From CAYVQE01 sp964633205 (lineage in GTDB: Bacteria > Myxococcota > B64-G9), in NCBI GenBank assembly GCA_964633205.1, contig CAZWFN010000009.1, positions 1 through 64,000 of the forward strand: 64,000 nt of DNA. The letters run 5' to 3'. Shown piece by piece: positions 7,821-16,961 of the stretch. A model generated the notes under the pieces. It did no database searches, was not told where the DNA came from, and saw only the letters and a list, made by a program, of their open reading frames with translations. The position numbers and the translations under genes were made by a program. Position 1 is the stretch's first letter. Each line of letters begins with the position of its first letter.

Positions 7821-7849
7821 TTGACAATGCCGGGCCGGGCTCCTACATT
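7821..7849 (+). promoter_or_regulatory. Promoter giving a predicted leaderless mRNA
   Basis: TTGACA (7821-7826), 17 bp, TACATT (7844-7849). The ATG at 7857 begins 7 nt after the -10 box, where transcription would start. No Shine-Dalgarno sequence precedes the ATG. Confidence 0.65.
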
Positions 7850-7856
7850 GCCTTCG

Positions 7857-9221
7857 ATGATGCCTGGCTCCTGTCGCAGAATCCTGACCGTTTCGCTCGC
7901 CGGTTGCCTGTTGGCCGGGCTGGCGGCTTGCCCGCGTGAAGGCGCGACCCTGCGCGGCGAGCCGGACGATATGGAGGCGGTCCGGAAGCTGACCCTGGCC
8001 GGCGAGCCCGAAAAGGCCCTCGAATACTTCGAGGAAGCGGTGGAGCGCGAGCCGGACAACCTGGATGCGCATCGGGGTCTGGTCGAGGCGGCCTACTACG
8101 CGGGCGATTTGGCCGCGATCGCCGATCGCTACCAGGAGCGGGTGGAAGCCGACTCCGAAGACGGCGTGGCCCACTATGGCCTGGCCCTGGTGGCGGTGGC
8201 CCGGGGACCGGGCCACATGGCCGCGGCGCTGGCGCATTTCGAACAGGCCGCAGCGGCACTGCCGCGGTCCGCCGATGTACCCTATCGCATCGGTCTGGTC
8301 CACCTGCTCGACGGTCAACCGGCCCGGGCGCGGCCGGCGCTCGAGCGGGCCGTGGAGCTGGCGCCCGAACGGCCGGGACCACGGATCGCGCTCGGTCGCT
8401 GCCTGGCCGAGCTGGGTCGGGGTCAGCCGGCGATGGAGGTCATGCGAGCGGTGGTGGGCCAAGAGCTGACCGCGCGCGAGGCGCAAAAGGCCCAGGCGGT
8501 GGTGGCCCTGGTGTTCGATCCGAAACGCGATTTGCCCACCGAGCTGGCGACCGAGATCCACCGGGCCACCGATCTGCTGGAACGCGACGCCGTTCAACCG
8601 GCGCTGACCCAGATCGACGATCTGGCCGTCCGTTTTCCGGAGCAGAGCTTCGTCCATACCTTGCGCGGCCTGGCCAACTCGCGCATGGGCAACAACGGCG
8701 AGGCGGTGGTGTCCTTCGAGCGGGCCATCGAGCTTAAGCCCTGCAACCCCATAGCCATGATCGGTCTGGGCGACGTCTACCTCCGGCTGGAAAAGTGGGA
8801 CCGGGCCCGTGCCCAGTTCGAACGCGCTCTGGGCTGCAACCCTTTCGACCTGATGGCCTACCGCCGGCTGGGCGACATGGCTCTGGAGCTGGGTGACGTG
8901 GAGCGGGCGCTGCGTTCGTTCGAGGCACTGGTGTTGCTCCAGCCTGACGATCCGGGCACCCTGCATCGCTATGCCGACGTGTTGGTCCAGGCCGATCGCC
9001 TCGAGCAGGCGCTGGGGGTCTACCAGACCATCCTGGAGCGCGAAGAGGATGACATGGCGGCGCTGATGCGCAAGGCCCGGGTACACATCGCGCTGGTCAA
9101 ACGCCAGCCGGCCTCCGCCGAGCGCCACCGGTCGCAGGCCCGCGACCTGCTGGAGCAGGCCGAGGATCTCGATCCGGAGAACAAGGCGGTGCAGCAGCTG
9201 CTGGCGTCGCTGGAGGACTGA
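7857..9221 (+). CDS. TPR-repeat lipoprotein
   Basis: The 454-residue protein has a lipobox signal peptide (LAGLAAC near residue 24) and then tetratricopeptide repeats over most of its length. Examples are the stretches around EKALEYFEEAVEREPDN and EAVVSFERAIELKPCN. TPR domains bind other proteins; no enzymatic motif is seen. It probably acts in the periplasm as an assembly or scaffold factor. ATG 7857 and ATG 7860 are both possible starts. The promoter lies so close that a leaderless transcript is expected. The FmdB-type gene follows after 4 nt and is probably co-transcribed. Confidence 0.88.
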   Translation: MMPGSCRRILTVSLAGCLLAGLAACPREGATLRGEPDDMEAVRKLTLAGEPEKALEYFEEAVEREPDNLDAHRGLVEAAYYAGDLAAIADRYQERVEADSEDGVAHYGLALVAVARGPGHMAAALAHFEQAAAALPRSADVPYRIGLVHLLDGQPARARPALERAVELAPERPGPRIALGRCLAELGRGQPAMEVMRAVVGQELTAREAQKAQAVVALVFDPKRDLPTELATEIHRATDLLERDAVQPALTQIDDLAVRFPEQSFVHTLRGLANSRMGNNGEAVVSFERAIELKPCNPIAMIGLGDVYLRLEKWDRARAQFERALGCNPFDLMAYRRLGDMALELGDVERALRSFEALVLLQPDDPGTLHRYADVLVQADRLEQALGVYQTILEREEDDMAALMRKARVHIALVKRQPASAERHRSQARDLLEQAEDLDPENKAVQQLLASLED

Positions 9222-9225
9222 GGCG

Positions 9226-9447
9226 ATGCCGATCTATGAATACGTGTGCTGCAATTGCCAGGAACAGTTCGAGCAGCTGGTCTTCGACCGCCAAGCGAAG
9301 GTGGCCTGTCCGGGATGCGGCTCGGAGAAGATCGACAAGTGCCTGTCCGTGTTCGCCCACAAGTCGGACAGCGGGTTCACCTCCAGCGCCGGCGGCTCGG
9401 CCTGCAGCGGTTGTAAGGCCTCGACTTGCTCCGGCTGCTCCGACTGA
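9226..9447 (+). CDS. FmdB-family zinc-ribbon protein
   Basis: The 73-residue protein begins MPIYEYVC and has CNC and CPGC pairs that form the zinc ribbon of the FmdB family. The C-terminal 25 residues are Ser, Gly and Cys rich (CSGCKASTCSGCSD), which is common in this family. Function is unproven: the name comes from a formamidase regulator in one organism, but most members have no known target. The gene lies 4 nt after the TPR lipoprotein. Its last 71 nt overlap the antisense 3' end of the subtilase gene. Confidence 0.9.
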   Translation: MPIYEYVCCNCQEQFEQLVFDRQAKVACPGCGSEKIDKCLSVFAHKSDSGFTSSAGGSACSGCKASTCSGCSD

Positions 9448-11764
9448 GCCACCGCAGCCGCAGTACGACCAGACCCAACAGCCACAGCCCCCACGGCGCA
9501 GCATGGTCCGCCGCCGTGGTGGAGCAGGCGCCGGCGCCGCCCACCACGCCGGAGCCGGTGGCTTCCTGGCGCGAGCCGCCCAGGACCACGGTGGGCCGGG
9601 CGCTGGCTGTCACTTCGCCGAGGCTGCAGCGCGGCCGCAGCCGCTGGCCCCGCCAGCCGACGCCGCGCAGGGCGCGCAAATATAGCCCGGCCCCGCAGTC
9701 GACGACCGGACCGGCGAAGCGGGCACCCTCCGCCTCGATCCGCACCGGCAAGCCGCCGCCCAGCGCAAAACCGGCGCTGTCGCGGGGCACAGCGGCGATC
9801 CAGATCTGGTGTGCTGGCTCCAGCGGCAGCCACGATTTGGCCGCTCCACACAGGAATTGGTCGCCGGCTGCCGGCTCGGTCGTCGAACCGGCTGCCGGCA
9901 GCAGGGCCCGCGCGGCGAGCTTGCCGAAGCCCCAGCGCGGCGAGAACAGCGCCTGGCCGGACTGGGCATCGCTGCGGCTGGATGCCCGCAACCGGGCTTG
10001 CAGCTGGCTGCCGCGCAGTCCGGGCTCGCGCTCGAGCGCCAGGGCGCACAGGCCGGCGGCGAAGGGCGCGGCCATCGAGGTGCCGCTGCCCACGGCGTGG
10101 TGCTCGCCGGGCAGGATGCGCCGCAGGCTGCCCCCGGAATAGAACATCGAGATCGGATCACGCGGATCGGTCGCAGCCGACAGGCTGGCCGCCACCGCCT
10201 GCCCGGGTGCCAGCACCTCGGGCTTGAGCCGGCCGTCGCGGGTGGGCCCGCGGACGCTGAACGGCGAGGCCTGGCCGGTCTGAAGGCCGCCGAGCCGGTG
10301 CTCGCGCCCGTCGGTGCCGGGCCAGCTGAGCCGGCCGACCATCGAGCCGACGGCGATGGCCGAGCGGGCGGTGGCCGGAGGACCGACCATCTCATCGGGT
10401 TCCAGGTGGTCGCCGAAACGCGGCGGCGCCGCTCCGCCGAGATCCCATTCCCCGATCCAGGCGTCGACCCGGTCGGCGGAGCCCGCCAGCTCGAGCTCCC
10501 AGCGGCCGCCGCTCAGCGGCAGCCCCACCTCGCCCTCCAGCGTCAGCGCAATCTGCCGATCGCCGTTGAACGGATGCGGTTGCGCGGTGGCGGCCAGGCC
10601 CACCCGGCCGTCGGGTGACCAGCTGATCGCCTGCCAGGCGCCACTGCCCGGGCCGATCACCTCGCTGCGCCAACCGCTGGGGGCCCGCAGGCTGGCATCC
10701 AGTCGGCCCCGGCCGGAGTGCCAGATGTCGACCACGACCCGGTAGACCATCCCGGCCGGGGGTTCGGTCAATCCGGGCAGCACGATCGGCAGCACCAGCG
10801 GCTGCGCGCCGGCGCGGACCGCGCCGCGGGCATGGATCGCCAGCTGACCCTCGTTGCCGGCGGCCACGACCACCGCGCAGGGCGGCTGCTCCGCCTCGGC
10901 CAGGGCCTGAAGAGCGAGCTCGACCGGCTCGCTGCCGTCGTGGGCGCCGAGCTGGCTGCCCAGGCTCAAGTTGATCACCAGCGGCCGGCCGGCTTGCTCG
11001 GCCACCCGGCGGGCGAAGGCCAGGCCGGCCAGCACCTGCTGCTGGCCGAAGTCCAGCCGCCCGGCGGCCAGCGCCTTGATCGCGATCAAGCGGGCTTTCG
11101 GAGCCACCCCGGTGTAGCGCCCGTCGTCGCCGGCCGCGATGCCGGCGACCAGGGTGCCGTGGCCGATCCGATCGCGACCGGCACCCAGCGCCGGGCCGTT
11201 GCCGGTGTCCAGCACCCGCTGCAGATCGGCGGCCGCGAACACCGCCCCGTCGCCGATGGACTCCAGCTCGGGATACAGCCCGGCCGGTGGCAGGCTCTGA
11301 TCCAGTAGCCAGGCGACCCGGGTCTGGCCGGCGTCATCGACGAAGTCCGGGTGGCTCCAGTCGAGACCGGTGTCGATCAGGGCCAGCAGCACGCCGCGGC
11401 CGGTGGCGCCGGTCCGGTCGCGGACGGCGGGTACGCCGATCAGCGGCCCGGCCTCATCCAGCCGCAACCGGTAGCGGCCAGGCCGCTCGACCCACAGCAG
11501 GTCAGGGCTGCGCTGCAGCGCCGCCAGGCTTGCCGGCCGCAGCCGCTGCTTGCACACCGGTCCGACACAGATGGCGCCGGCGGGCGGCCGGGACCAGATC
11601 GTCAGCAGATCCAGCGGCTCGGCCGGCGCGGGCGCCCTCAGGGTCTGCAGCCGCAGCCGGGGCCCCAGGCGCGGGTCGGGCGCGATCGGGCCGCCGGCGC
11701 TCGCCGGCGCGGTCGGCAGGCAGAGGCACAGGCCCAGACACAGGCTGGTGAGCCGCGGGACCAT
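9377..11764 (-). CDS. Secreted subtilisin-like serine protease (S8) with MYXO-CTERM-like tail
   Basis: The 795-residue protein has a signal peptide (cleavage near residue 24) and the full subtilase triad. These are Asp131 in ALIDTG, His202 in GHGTLVAG and Ser563 in GTSMAAP. The long insert between His and Ser is beta-rich. The C-terminus has a Cys, a hydrophobic segment (WGLWLLGLVVL) and an Arg-rich end, the pattern of MYXO-CTERM sorting signals. The enzyme is therefore probably exported and anchored at the surface or processed there. The last 71 nt overlap fmdB-like coding on the other strand. It lies 42 nt after the stop of the large upstream gene on the same strand. Confidence 0.92.
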   Translation of the reverse strand: MVPRLTSLCLGLCLCLPTAPASAGGPIAPDPRLGPRLRLQTLRAPAPAEPLDLLTIWSRPPAGAICVGPVCKQRLRPASLAALQRSPDLLWVERPGRYRLRLDEAGPLIGVPAVRDRTGATGRGVLLALIDTGLDWSHPDFVDDAGQTRVAWLLDQSLPPAGLYPELESIGDGAVFAAADLQRVLDTGNGPALGAGRDRIGHGTLVAGIAAGDDGRYTGVAPKARLIAIKALAAGRLDFGQQQVLAGLAFARRVAEQAGRPLVINLSLGSQLGAHDGSEPVELALQALAEAEQPPCAVVVAAGNEGQLAIHARGAVRAGAQPLVLPIVLPGLTEPPAGMVYRVVVDIWHSGRGRLDASLRAPSGWRSEVIGPGSGAWQAISWSPDGRVGLAATAQPHPFNGDRQIALTLEGEVGLPLSGGRWELELAGSADRVDAWIGEWDLGGAAPPRFGDHLEPDEMVGPPATARSAIAVGSMVGRLSWPGTDGREHRLGGLQTGQASPFSVRGPTRDGRLKPEVLAPGQAVAASLSAATDPRDPISMFYSGGSLRRILPGEHHAVGSGTSMAAPFAAGLCALALEREPGLRGSQLQARLRASSRSDAQSGQALFSPRWGFGKLAARALLPAAGSTTEPAAGDQFLCGAAKSWLPLEPAHQIWIAAVPRDSAGFALGGGLPVRIEAEGARFAGPVVDCGAGLYLRALRGVGWRGQRLRPRCSLGEVTASARPTVVLGGSRQEATGSGVVGGAGACSTTAADHAAPWGLWLLGLVVLRLRWLSRSSRSKSRPYNRCRPSRRRWR

Positions 11765-11806
11765 GGTCCGATTGTGTCACGAAGCGCCAGGCGGGAAAAC
11801 CGCAGT

Positions 11807-14800
11807 CTAATTGAAGTCCGAGCCGATGCCGATCGAGATGCGCAGGCTCTTGGGCTCGCTCTCGGCGTACAGGCCGTCGTTGGGGTAGACGTCGACGTAC
11901 ACCCGGTCGTCGTTGACCTCGTTCTGGCCGATGATGTCGTTCAGCCCATAGGCCACGCGGATGAAGCTGTTCCAGGCGATGTAGCCGAACAGGTAGGCCT
12001 TGAGCTTGAGGGCGAAGCCGACGTCGTAGAGCATGTAGTTGCCGTTCTTGGAGGCGATGTCGAAGAACGGCTTCTCGCGCCGCACCGTGCCCGGCTTGAC
12101 CGCGGGATCCCAGTAGGTCTCCCCGTGGCGCCGGATGTCACCGAACTTGTTGCGGTCCCACTCGGCGGTGTAGCCCCACAGGTTGCCGGCGGTGCCGAAC
12201 AGCTCGCCCCAGACCGAGGCGAAGTAGAAGGGGCCGAACTTGCGGTCGATGTGCCGGTAGACGGGGAAGCGGTAGGCCAGGCTGGCGATCAGCATGGTCT
12301 CGCCGCCGAGGGAGAAGTCCTCGTAGCCGGCGAACTCGTGGGTGGTCGACTGCGTGGGCACGTAGCGCAGCGGGTGCAGCGAACCGGCGAAGAACTCGTC
12401 CCAGCGGTGCACGTTGCGGTTCTGCCAGCCGCCGCGGAAGTGAACCTCAAGGGTATGCTTGCCCTGCGGGTTCCACCAGGAGACGGGGATGGCCTCGGTG
12501 TAGCCCAGCGCCAGCTCGTGGTAGGTGTAGTCGTCCGAGTGATCGCCAGGCGGGTTGCGCCGGCCCAGCCACTCCACGTCGGCCCAATCCTTCTCGGGCA
12601 GGCCGGTGCGGGTGAACATGTAGTCCAGGGTGATGCGGCGGCCGCCGCGGGGGTTGATGTCGGCCTCGGTGCCGTAGCGCGAGATGGTGTTCAGCTCGGC
12701 GTTCAGGGCGTAGGAGTTGTTGGTCAGGAAAGCGTCGTTCTCGGTGTCGGTGCGGCTGGTCGAGGTGTAGTAGCGGTAGAGGTACATGGCGTTGGTGCTG
12801 ATGTAGGGGCCCCAGTCGTAGCCCACCCCGGCCATGCCGAAATCCACCGACTGGCGGTACTTGTAGCTCAGCGGCTGGTCGAAGTGCGGCTCCACCCGGC
12901 TGTTGACCAGCTCGGAGGAGCTGAAGCCCTGGGCGAAATCGCCGGCGAAGTCCACGTGCGTCCAGCCGGCGAAGAACTGCGCGTACCACATGTTGTTGAT
13001 ATAGTAGATGCGGTAGTCGGAGGTCTCGCCCAGCAGCACCTGGCCGAAGGCCATGTGCTTGCCCAGGATGTCCTGGGCCGAGACCTGGGCGCCGATATTG
13101 ATGCCGCGCCGCTCGTAGAGGAACAGCGGCACGCCGTCGATCGGCGGCCAGTTGGCCGGGTTGAAGGCGTTGTAAGAGGTGCTCTTTTCGCGAATCTCGG
13201 GCAGCGGCTCCTGGTAGGCCAGGTTGCGGGCCACCTCTTCCGGGGTCACGTCGTAGTCGGCGTCGATCGGCTTGTTGTAGAAGTCCTCCTTCTTCAGGGC
13301 GTGGATGATCAATCCGTACGAGGTGAAGTAGGAGTAAATCAGGTTGCCCTCGTCGGTCAGCATCGGGGTGAAGGTGCCGTTGATGACGTTGGTCAGCTGC
13401 TTGACCTCGCGGGTATCGAGGTCGAGCAGGTAGGTGTTGAAGATTCCGGTGCGGTCCGAGGCGTAGACCACGCCCTGGCCGTCGGGGGTGAAGCGGCTGT
13501 CGCGATCTTCGGCCCGGTCCCAGGTCAACGGGTACAGGTCGGTGCCGTCGGCGTTGATCATCCAGACGTCCTGCTGGTGGTTGCGGTACAGGTCGAACAC
13601 CAGCTTGCTGCCGTCCGGGCTCCAGGATGGCTGTCCGATCTGGGTGCCGTCGTGCTTGCGCACCAGCCACTTGATGCACTTCTCGCGCGGCTGGCCGTCG
13701 ATCACGCAATTGCCGTCGGGGCCGACCTCGCGGGCTTCGGCCGGAAAGACGCCCAGGAAGTTCTGGCCGTCCTCGATGCGGACGAAGGCGATGTTCTGGC
13801 CGTCGGGCGAGTAGGCCGGCAGCACGGCCCGCAGCCGGTCGGTCAGCTTCTCGACCTCCTCGGTCTCGATGTCGTACTCGTACAGGTCGAGCCGGTAGTA
13901 CAGGTCGAGGTTGACGCAGGGCATCCAGGTGTCCGGGCAGTACTGGGTGGAGAAGATCACCTTCTCACCGTCGGCGCTGAAGTTGTAGCCGTTGAAGACC
14001 GTGGCGTAGCGGACGGCCTTGCTGGCCTTGGCCGCCGCTGCATTGCGGGCCTTCGACCAGTACTCGCCCGTCAGCGCCGGCAGGTCGTCGGGATCGGTCG
14101 GCAACAGCATCACCGCCCGCTTGGTGCCATAGGCGAACCACTTGCCGTCCGGCGAGACGCGCGGGATCATGTGCCAGGTGCCGCCACCCTTCTCGAACAT
14201 GGCCTTGCGCTGGCGTTTGTCCAGGTATTTGATCTTGGGCTCGACCCGTTTCTGGTCCGCCTCGGCGAAGGCCTCGGCCAACTCCTCGTCGTCGGGCTCT
14301 GCGATGCCGGCGAAGTGCTTGCGGGCCAGATCGAGTTCGGCCCGGTAGGCCTCGACCTCGTTGGCGTCGCGCTCGTCGAGTTCGTCTTCGAGCCCGGCGT
14401 GGGCGGCGCGGAACTGCTCGATTTGCTCGCGCAGCGCCTCCAGGTACTGCTCGCCCTGCTCCTTCAAATTCTCGTCCTCGAGCTTCTCGACGTTCTTCTC
14501 GCGCTTTTTCAGCAGGCCTTCGGCCTCTTCGGCATTGAAGGGAAAGGCGTCGTCCAGCTGCGGCTTGCCGATGCGCATCTTGGTGGTTCCGTCGTCGAGC
14601 TTCTCCAACAGGTCGATCTCCTCGCCGGCCGTGGTCACCATCGCCTTGCGGCCCACGTGCTCGTCCTCGCGTACCGGGGCCAACTGGCGCTCGTAGCGCT
14701 CGCGCATCCACTTCATGTAGCCGTCGTACAGATCGTGGCCCTCGACGCCCAGCACGTCCTCGACGTTCTTCTCCCAGACCAGGTGGCCCTTGCGGTCGGA

Positions 14801-15595
14801 GTTGATGGCCATCTGGGCGAATTGCTCCTTGCCGAACTTCTCCATCACGTACAGGGCCATGGAGTAGCCCTGCTGGTAGCCTTTCTCGCGGTCGAACGAG
14901 GTCTCCTTGTTGCCCGGGGTGAACATCTCCTCGAAGGTCAGCACGTTGTCCTCGGTCACGGCCGCGCGCAGGTGCATGTCGCGCGAGGTGGTCCACCAGT
15001 TGAAGCCGGCCATGTGGCAGCCGTACTCGGCGATGCCCTCGGTCCACCAGTAGGGGGTGGCGAAGCCGATGAAGGCGCGGGCGCCGTAGTCGATGTTGTG
15101 CACTCCGTCTTCGATCAACCCGGAGGCGAACAGCACGATCGCCGACTCCGATTTCCAGTCGTTGACCTTCAACGACACGATGTGGGAGAACTCGTGGGCG
15201 AACACGTCGGGGATCCACTCCTGCCGACCGCGCAGCACATAGTACAGCGGCGTCGACCAGACCGTGACCCAATCGCTGCCATAGACAGCGAAGCCGTTGG
15301 CGTTTTCCTCCATGTCGCGCAAGACGATGTGGATCTTCTCCTCCAGCGGATAGTCGAATAGGCCGGTCACCTTGGGATAGGTGATCTCGGCGTACTTGGC
15401 CATCATCCGCGCGGTCCACTCGATCTCGGGGTAGTAGTGGATCCGGAAGTGCTCGGTCTCGAGCGTCAGCCAGTCCACGTCGGGGTAGTTTTCGTAGAAG
15501 CCAGACCAGAACTTGGCGTCGACGGCTGCCGGGGCTGCCAGCAAGCCGACCAGCGCGAAGATGGCCAGGACATTCCGAAGCGCGTTGTGTCTCAT
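11807..15595 (-). CDS. Large secreted protein: peptidase-MA-like, TolB-type propeller and barrel-like C-terminus
   Basis: The 1262-residue protein has a signal peptide (about 1-27) and a gluzincin-type zinc site: HEFSH (134-138) with WWTEGIAEY (Glu186). This is the peptidase MA-like arrangement. A charged, probably helical segment follows (about 330-460). Next come several TolB/PD40 propeller blades, recognisable by SPDGKWFAYG, YSPDGQNIAF, WSPDGSKLVF and FTPDGQGVVY. The last 450 residues alternate aromatic and polar residues like outer-membrane strands and resemble surface-antigen barrels. It is probably an outer-membrane protein with a periplasmic protease-like head. Neighbours are another barrel gene upstream (45-nt gap) and the subtilase downstream. 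Confidence 0.85.
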   Translation of the reverse strand: MRHNALRNVLAIFALVGLLAAPAAVDAKFWSGFYENYPDVDWLTLETEHFRIHYYPEIEWTARMMAKYAEITYPKVTGLFDYPLEEKIHIVLRDMEENANGFAVYGSDWVTVWSTPLYYVLRGRQEWIPDVFAHEFSHIVSLKVNDWKSESAIVLFASGLIEDGVHNIDYGARAFIGFATPYWWTEGIAEYGCHMAGFNWWTTSRDMHLRAAVTEDNVLTFEEMFTPGNKETSFDREKGYQQGYSMALYVMEKFGKEQFAQMAINSDRKGHLVWEKNVEDVLGVEGHDLYDGYMKWMRERYERQLAPVREDEHVGRKAMVTTAGEEIDLLEKLDDGTTKMRIGKPQLDDAFPFNAEEAEGLLKKREKNVEKLEDENLKEQGEQYLEALREQIEQFRAAHAGLEDELDERDANEVEAYRAELDLARKHFAGIAEPDDEELAEAFAEADQKRVEPKIKYLDKRQRKAMFEKGGGTWHMIPRVSPDGKWFAYGTKRAVMLLPTDPDDLPALTGEYWSKARNAAAAKASKAVRYATVFNGYNFSADGEKVIFSTQYCPDTWMPCVNLDLYYRLDLYEYDIETEEVEKLTDRLRAVLPAYSPDGQNIAFVRIEDGQNFLGVFPAEAREVGPDGNCVIDGQPREKCIKWLVRKHDGTQIGQPSWSPDGSKLVFDLYRNHQQDVWMINADGTDLYPLTWDRAEDRDSRFTPDGQGVVYASDRTGIFNTYLLDLDTREVKQLTNVINGTFTPMLTDEGNLIYSYFTSYGLIIHALKKEDFYNKPIDADYDVTPEEVARNLAYQEPLPEIREKSTSYNAFNPANWPPIDGVPLFLYERRGINIGAQVSAQDILGKHMAFGQVLLGETSDYRIYYINNMWYAQFFAGWTHVDFAGDFAQGFSSSELVNSRVEPHFDQPLSYKYRQSVDFGMAGVGYDWGPYISTNAMYLYRYYTSTSRTDTENDAFLTNNSYALNAELNTISRYGTEADINPRGGRRITLDYMFTRTGLPEKDWADVEWLGRRNPPGDHSDDYTYHELALGYTEAIPVSWWNPQGKHTLEVHFRGGWQNRNVHRWDEFFAGSLHPLRYVPTQSTTHEFAGYEDFSLGGETMLIASLAYRFPVYRHIDRKFGPFYFASVWGELFGTAGNLWGYTAEWDRNKFGDIRRHGETYWDPAVKPGTVRREKPFFDIASKNGNYMLYDVGFALKLKAYLFGYIAWNSFIRVAYGLNDIIGQNEVNDDRVYVDVYPNDGLYAESEPKSLRISIGIGSDFN

Positions 15596-15640
15596 TTTTC
15601 CTCCGCGACTTCTGACGGTTCGCGTCGGTGCGTTGCCGCG

Positions 15641-16768
15641 CTACCAGCGGATCAAGGTCTTGAAGCCCAACTCACCGAGCACCAAGCCCTGATCCCAGCC
15701 CAGCGTCTGCATGGGCATGAAGTTGTCGATCGTGGGGTTGTTGTTGTCTTTGTCCGTCAGGTAGATGCTGTTTTTGCCCAGCAGATGGATGCGGGCGAAC
15801 AAGATCAGATCGAACCAGTCCACCGGGCGGATGATGAGCCGCGGGGTGAGCGTGAGCATGTAACCGTCGCTCGACACCTGTGTGCCGTCCGGGCTGAGCA
15901 CGTCCCAGTTCTTGTAGTCAGCCCCATTGTAAATCATGAACTCCTCGACCTGCTCGGTCCCGGTGGCCGGGTCCTCCCAGCGCACGGTCTCGGCCCGAAA
16001 CTCGGGCAGGGCCAGGGCGGTCTGGAAGCGGTAGCTGAAGCGGGCCTTGAGTTGCAGCGCCACGTACTTGATGCCGCCGATCAGGTCGAGCTCGGCGTGG
16101 ATGACGTCGCCCAGGTCGAGCCAGGCGTTGGTCAGGGTGGTGTGGCGATCGATGATGTACTGCACCGGACCGGGCAGGCGGATGTCGTAGCCCACGCTCC
16201 AGCCCAGCGCCAGGTAGCGCCACAGCTGCCAGCGGCCGACGTAGGCCAGCTCCACGGCGGTGGTGCCGTTGCCGGTGATGTTGAGGTTGTTGCGGCCGGG
16301 CACCTCGCTGCCGGTCGGCAGCTTCCAGCGCAGCGAGGCCCCCATCGAGACTGTCGGGTCGTTGCGCCGGAAAAACTGATAGATGATCCCGGTCTCGGCG
16401 TCGCCCAGCTCGCCCTCGGCGGTGCGCTCGCGCTCGGAGTCGAGCTGCTCGCTCCAGACGATGGGCAGGTTGCCCCACAGGGTCCAGTTCTCGGTGAAGC
16501 CGAAGCGCCAGGAAAAATCCCAGGTCATCACCTCGTACTTGAAAGGCGCCTCGTCCAGGGTGGCATTCGAGGTGAAGTAGCTGTCGCTGCGCAAGTAGCG
16601 AAAGCCGGTGCTCATCTCGAGCACCGACATGCCCAGGCTGACTCCTCTTTCCGTCTCCAACCAGGGTTCCTGTTGCCAAGAGGAGTGTTCCTCGAACGCG
16701 ACGGCCAGAGCGCTGGTGGGGATCAGCGCGAGGCCCAGGATCAGAACCAGTGGAAGCTGTCTCCGCAT
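15641..16768 (-). CDS. Predicted outer-membrane beta-barrel protein
   Basis: The 375-residue protein starts with a clear signal peptide (about 1-22). It then consists mainly of alternating beta strands rich in Trp, Tyr and Arg, such as YEVMTWDFSWRFGF and LWRYLALGWSVGYDI, and ends in ...KTLIRW. It resembles the broad group of outer-membrane proteins annotated as transporter-like barrels, but no specific family can be named. It is probably the first gene of a minus-strand unit with the large propeller protein and the subtilase. A TTGACA (minus strand, 16840-16845) lies 70 nt upstream, though its -10 box is poor. Confidence 0.75.
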   Translation of the reverse strand: MRRQLPLVLILGLALIPTSALAVAFEEHSSWQQEPWLETERGVSLGMSVLEMSTGFRYLRSDSYFTSNATLDEAPFKYEVMTWDFSWRFGFTENWTLWGNLPIVWSEQLDSERERTAEGELGDAETGIIYQFFRRNDPTVSMGASLRWKLPTGSEVPGRNNLNITGNGTTAVELAYVGRWQLWRYLALGWSVGYDIRLPGPVQYIIDRHTTLTNAWLDLGDVIHAELDLIGGIKYVALQLKARFSYRFQTALALPEFRAETVRWEDPATGTEQVEEFMIYNGADYKNWDVLSPDGTQVSSDGYMLTLTPRLIIRPVDWFDLILFARIHLLGKNSIYLTDKDNNNPTIDNFMPMQTLGWDQGLVLGELGFKTLIRW

Positions 16769-16924
16769 TGTCGTACCTCTCGGGCTGGGGGGACCAAGCC
16801 TATGTGCGCGAAAGGGAAAAAATCAGATTTGCCTCATGGTGTCAAGGCTTCATTGCTCGACCGGGGCATTGTCGGGCTCGCTGGCGGGGCGGATGGAATC
16901 GCGCTGTTCGGCCTGTGATTTGCT

Positions 16925-16952
16925 TTGATCTCACGGCGGCTTGGGATAGGAT
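16925..16952 (+). promoter_or_regulatory. Promoter close to the mlaE start
   Basis: TTGATC (16925-16930), 16 bp, TAGGAT (16947-16952). The -10 box ends 9 nt before ATG 16962, so the 5' leader would be only one to three bases. An AGGA inside the -10 box is a weak ribosome-site alternative if transcription starts further upstream. Confidence 0.45.
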
Positions 16953-16961
16953 CGGGCGATC

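Noticed and set aside
11351..15361. Very long open frame on the plus strand opposite the large propeller gene
   Set aside because: The minus strand encodes a coherent protein with signal peptide, zinc site and propeller blades. The plus-strand reading is a GC-rich shadow with no recognisable domain.
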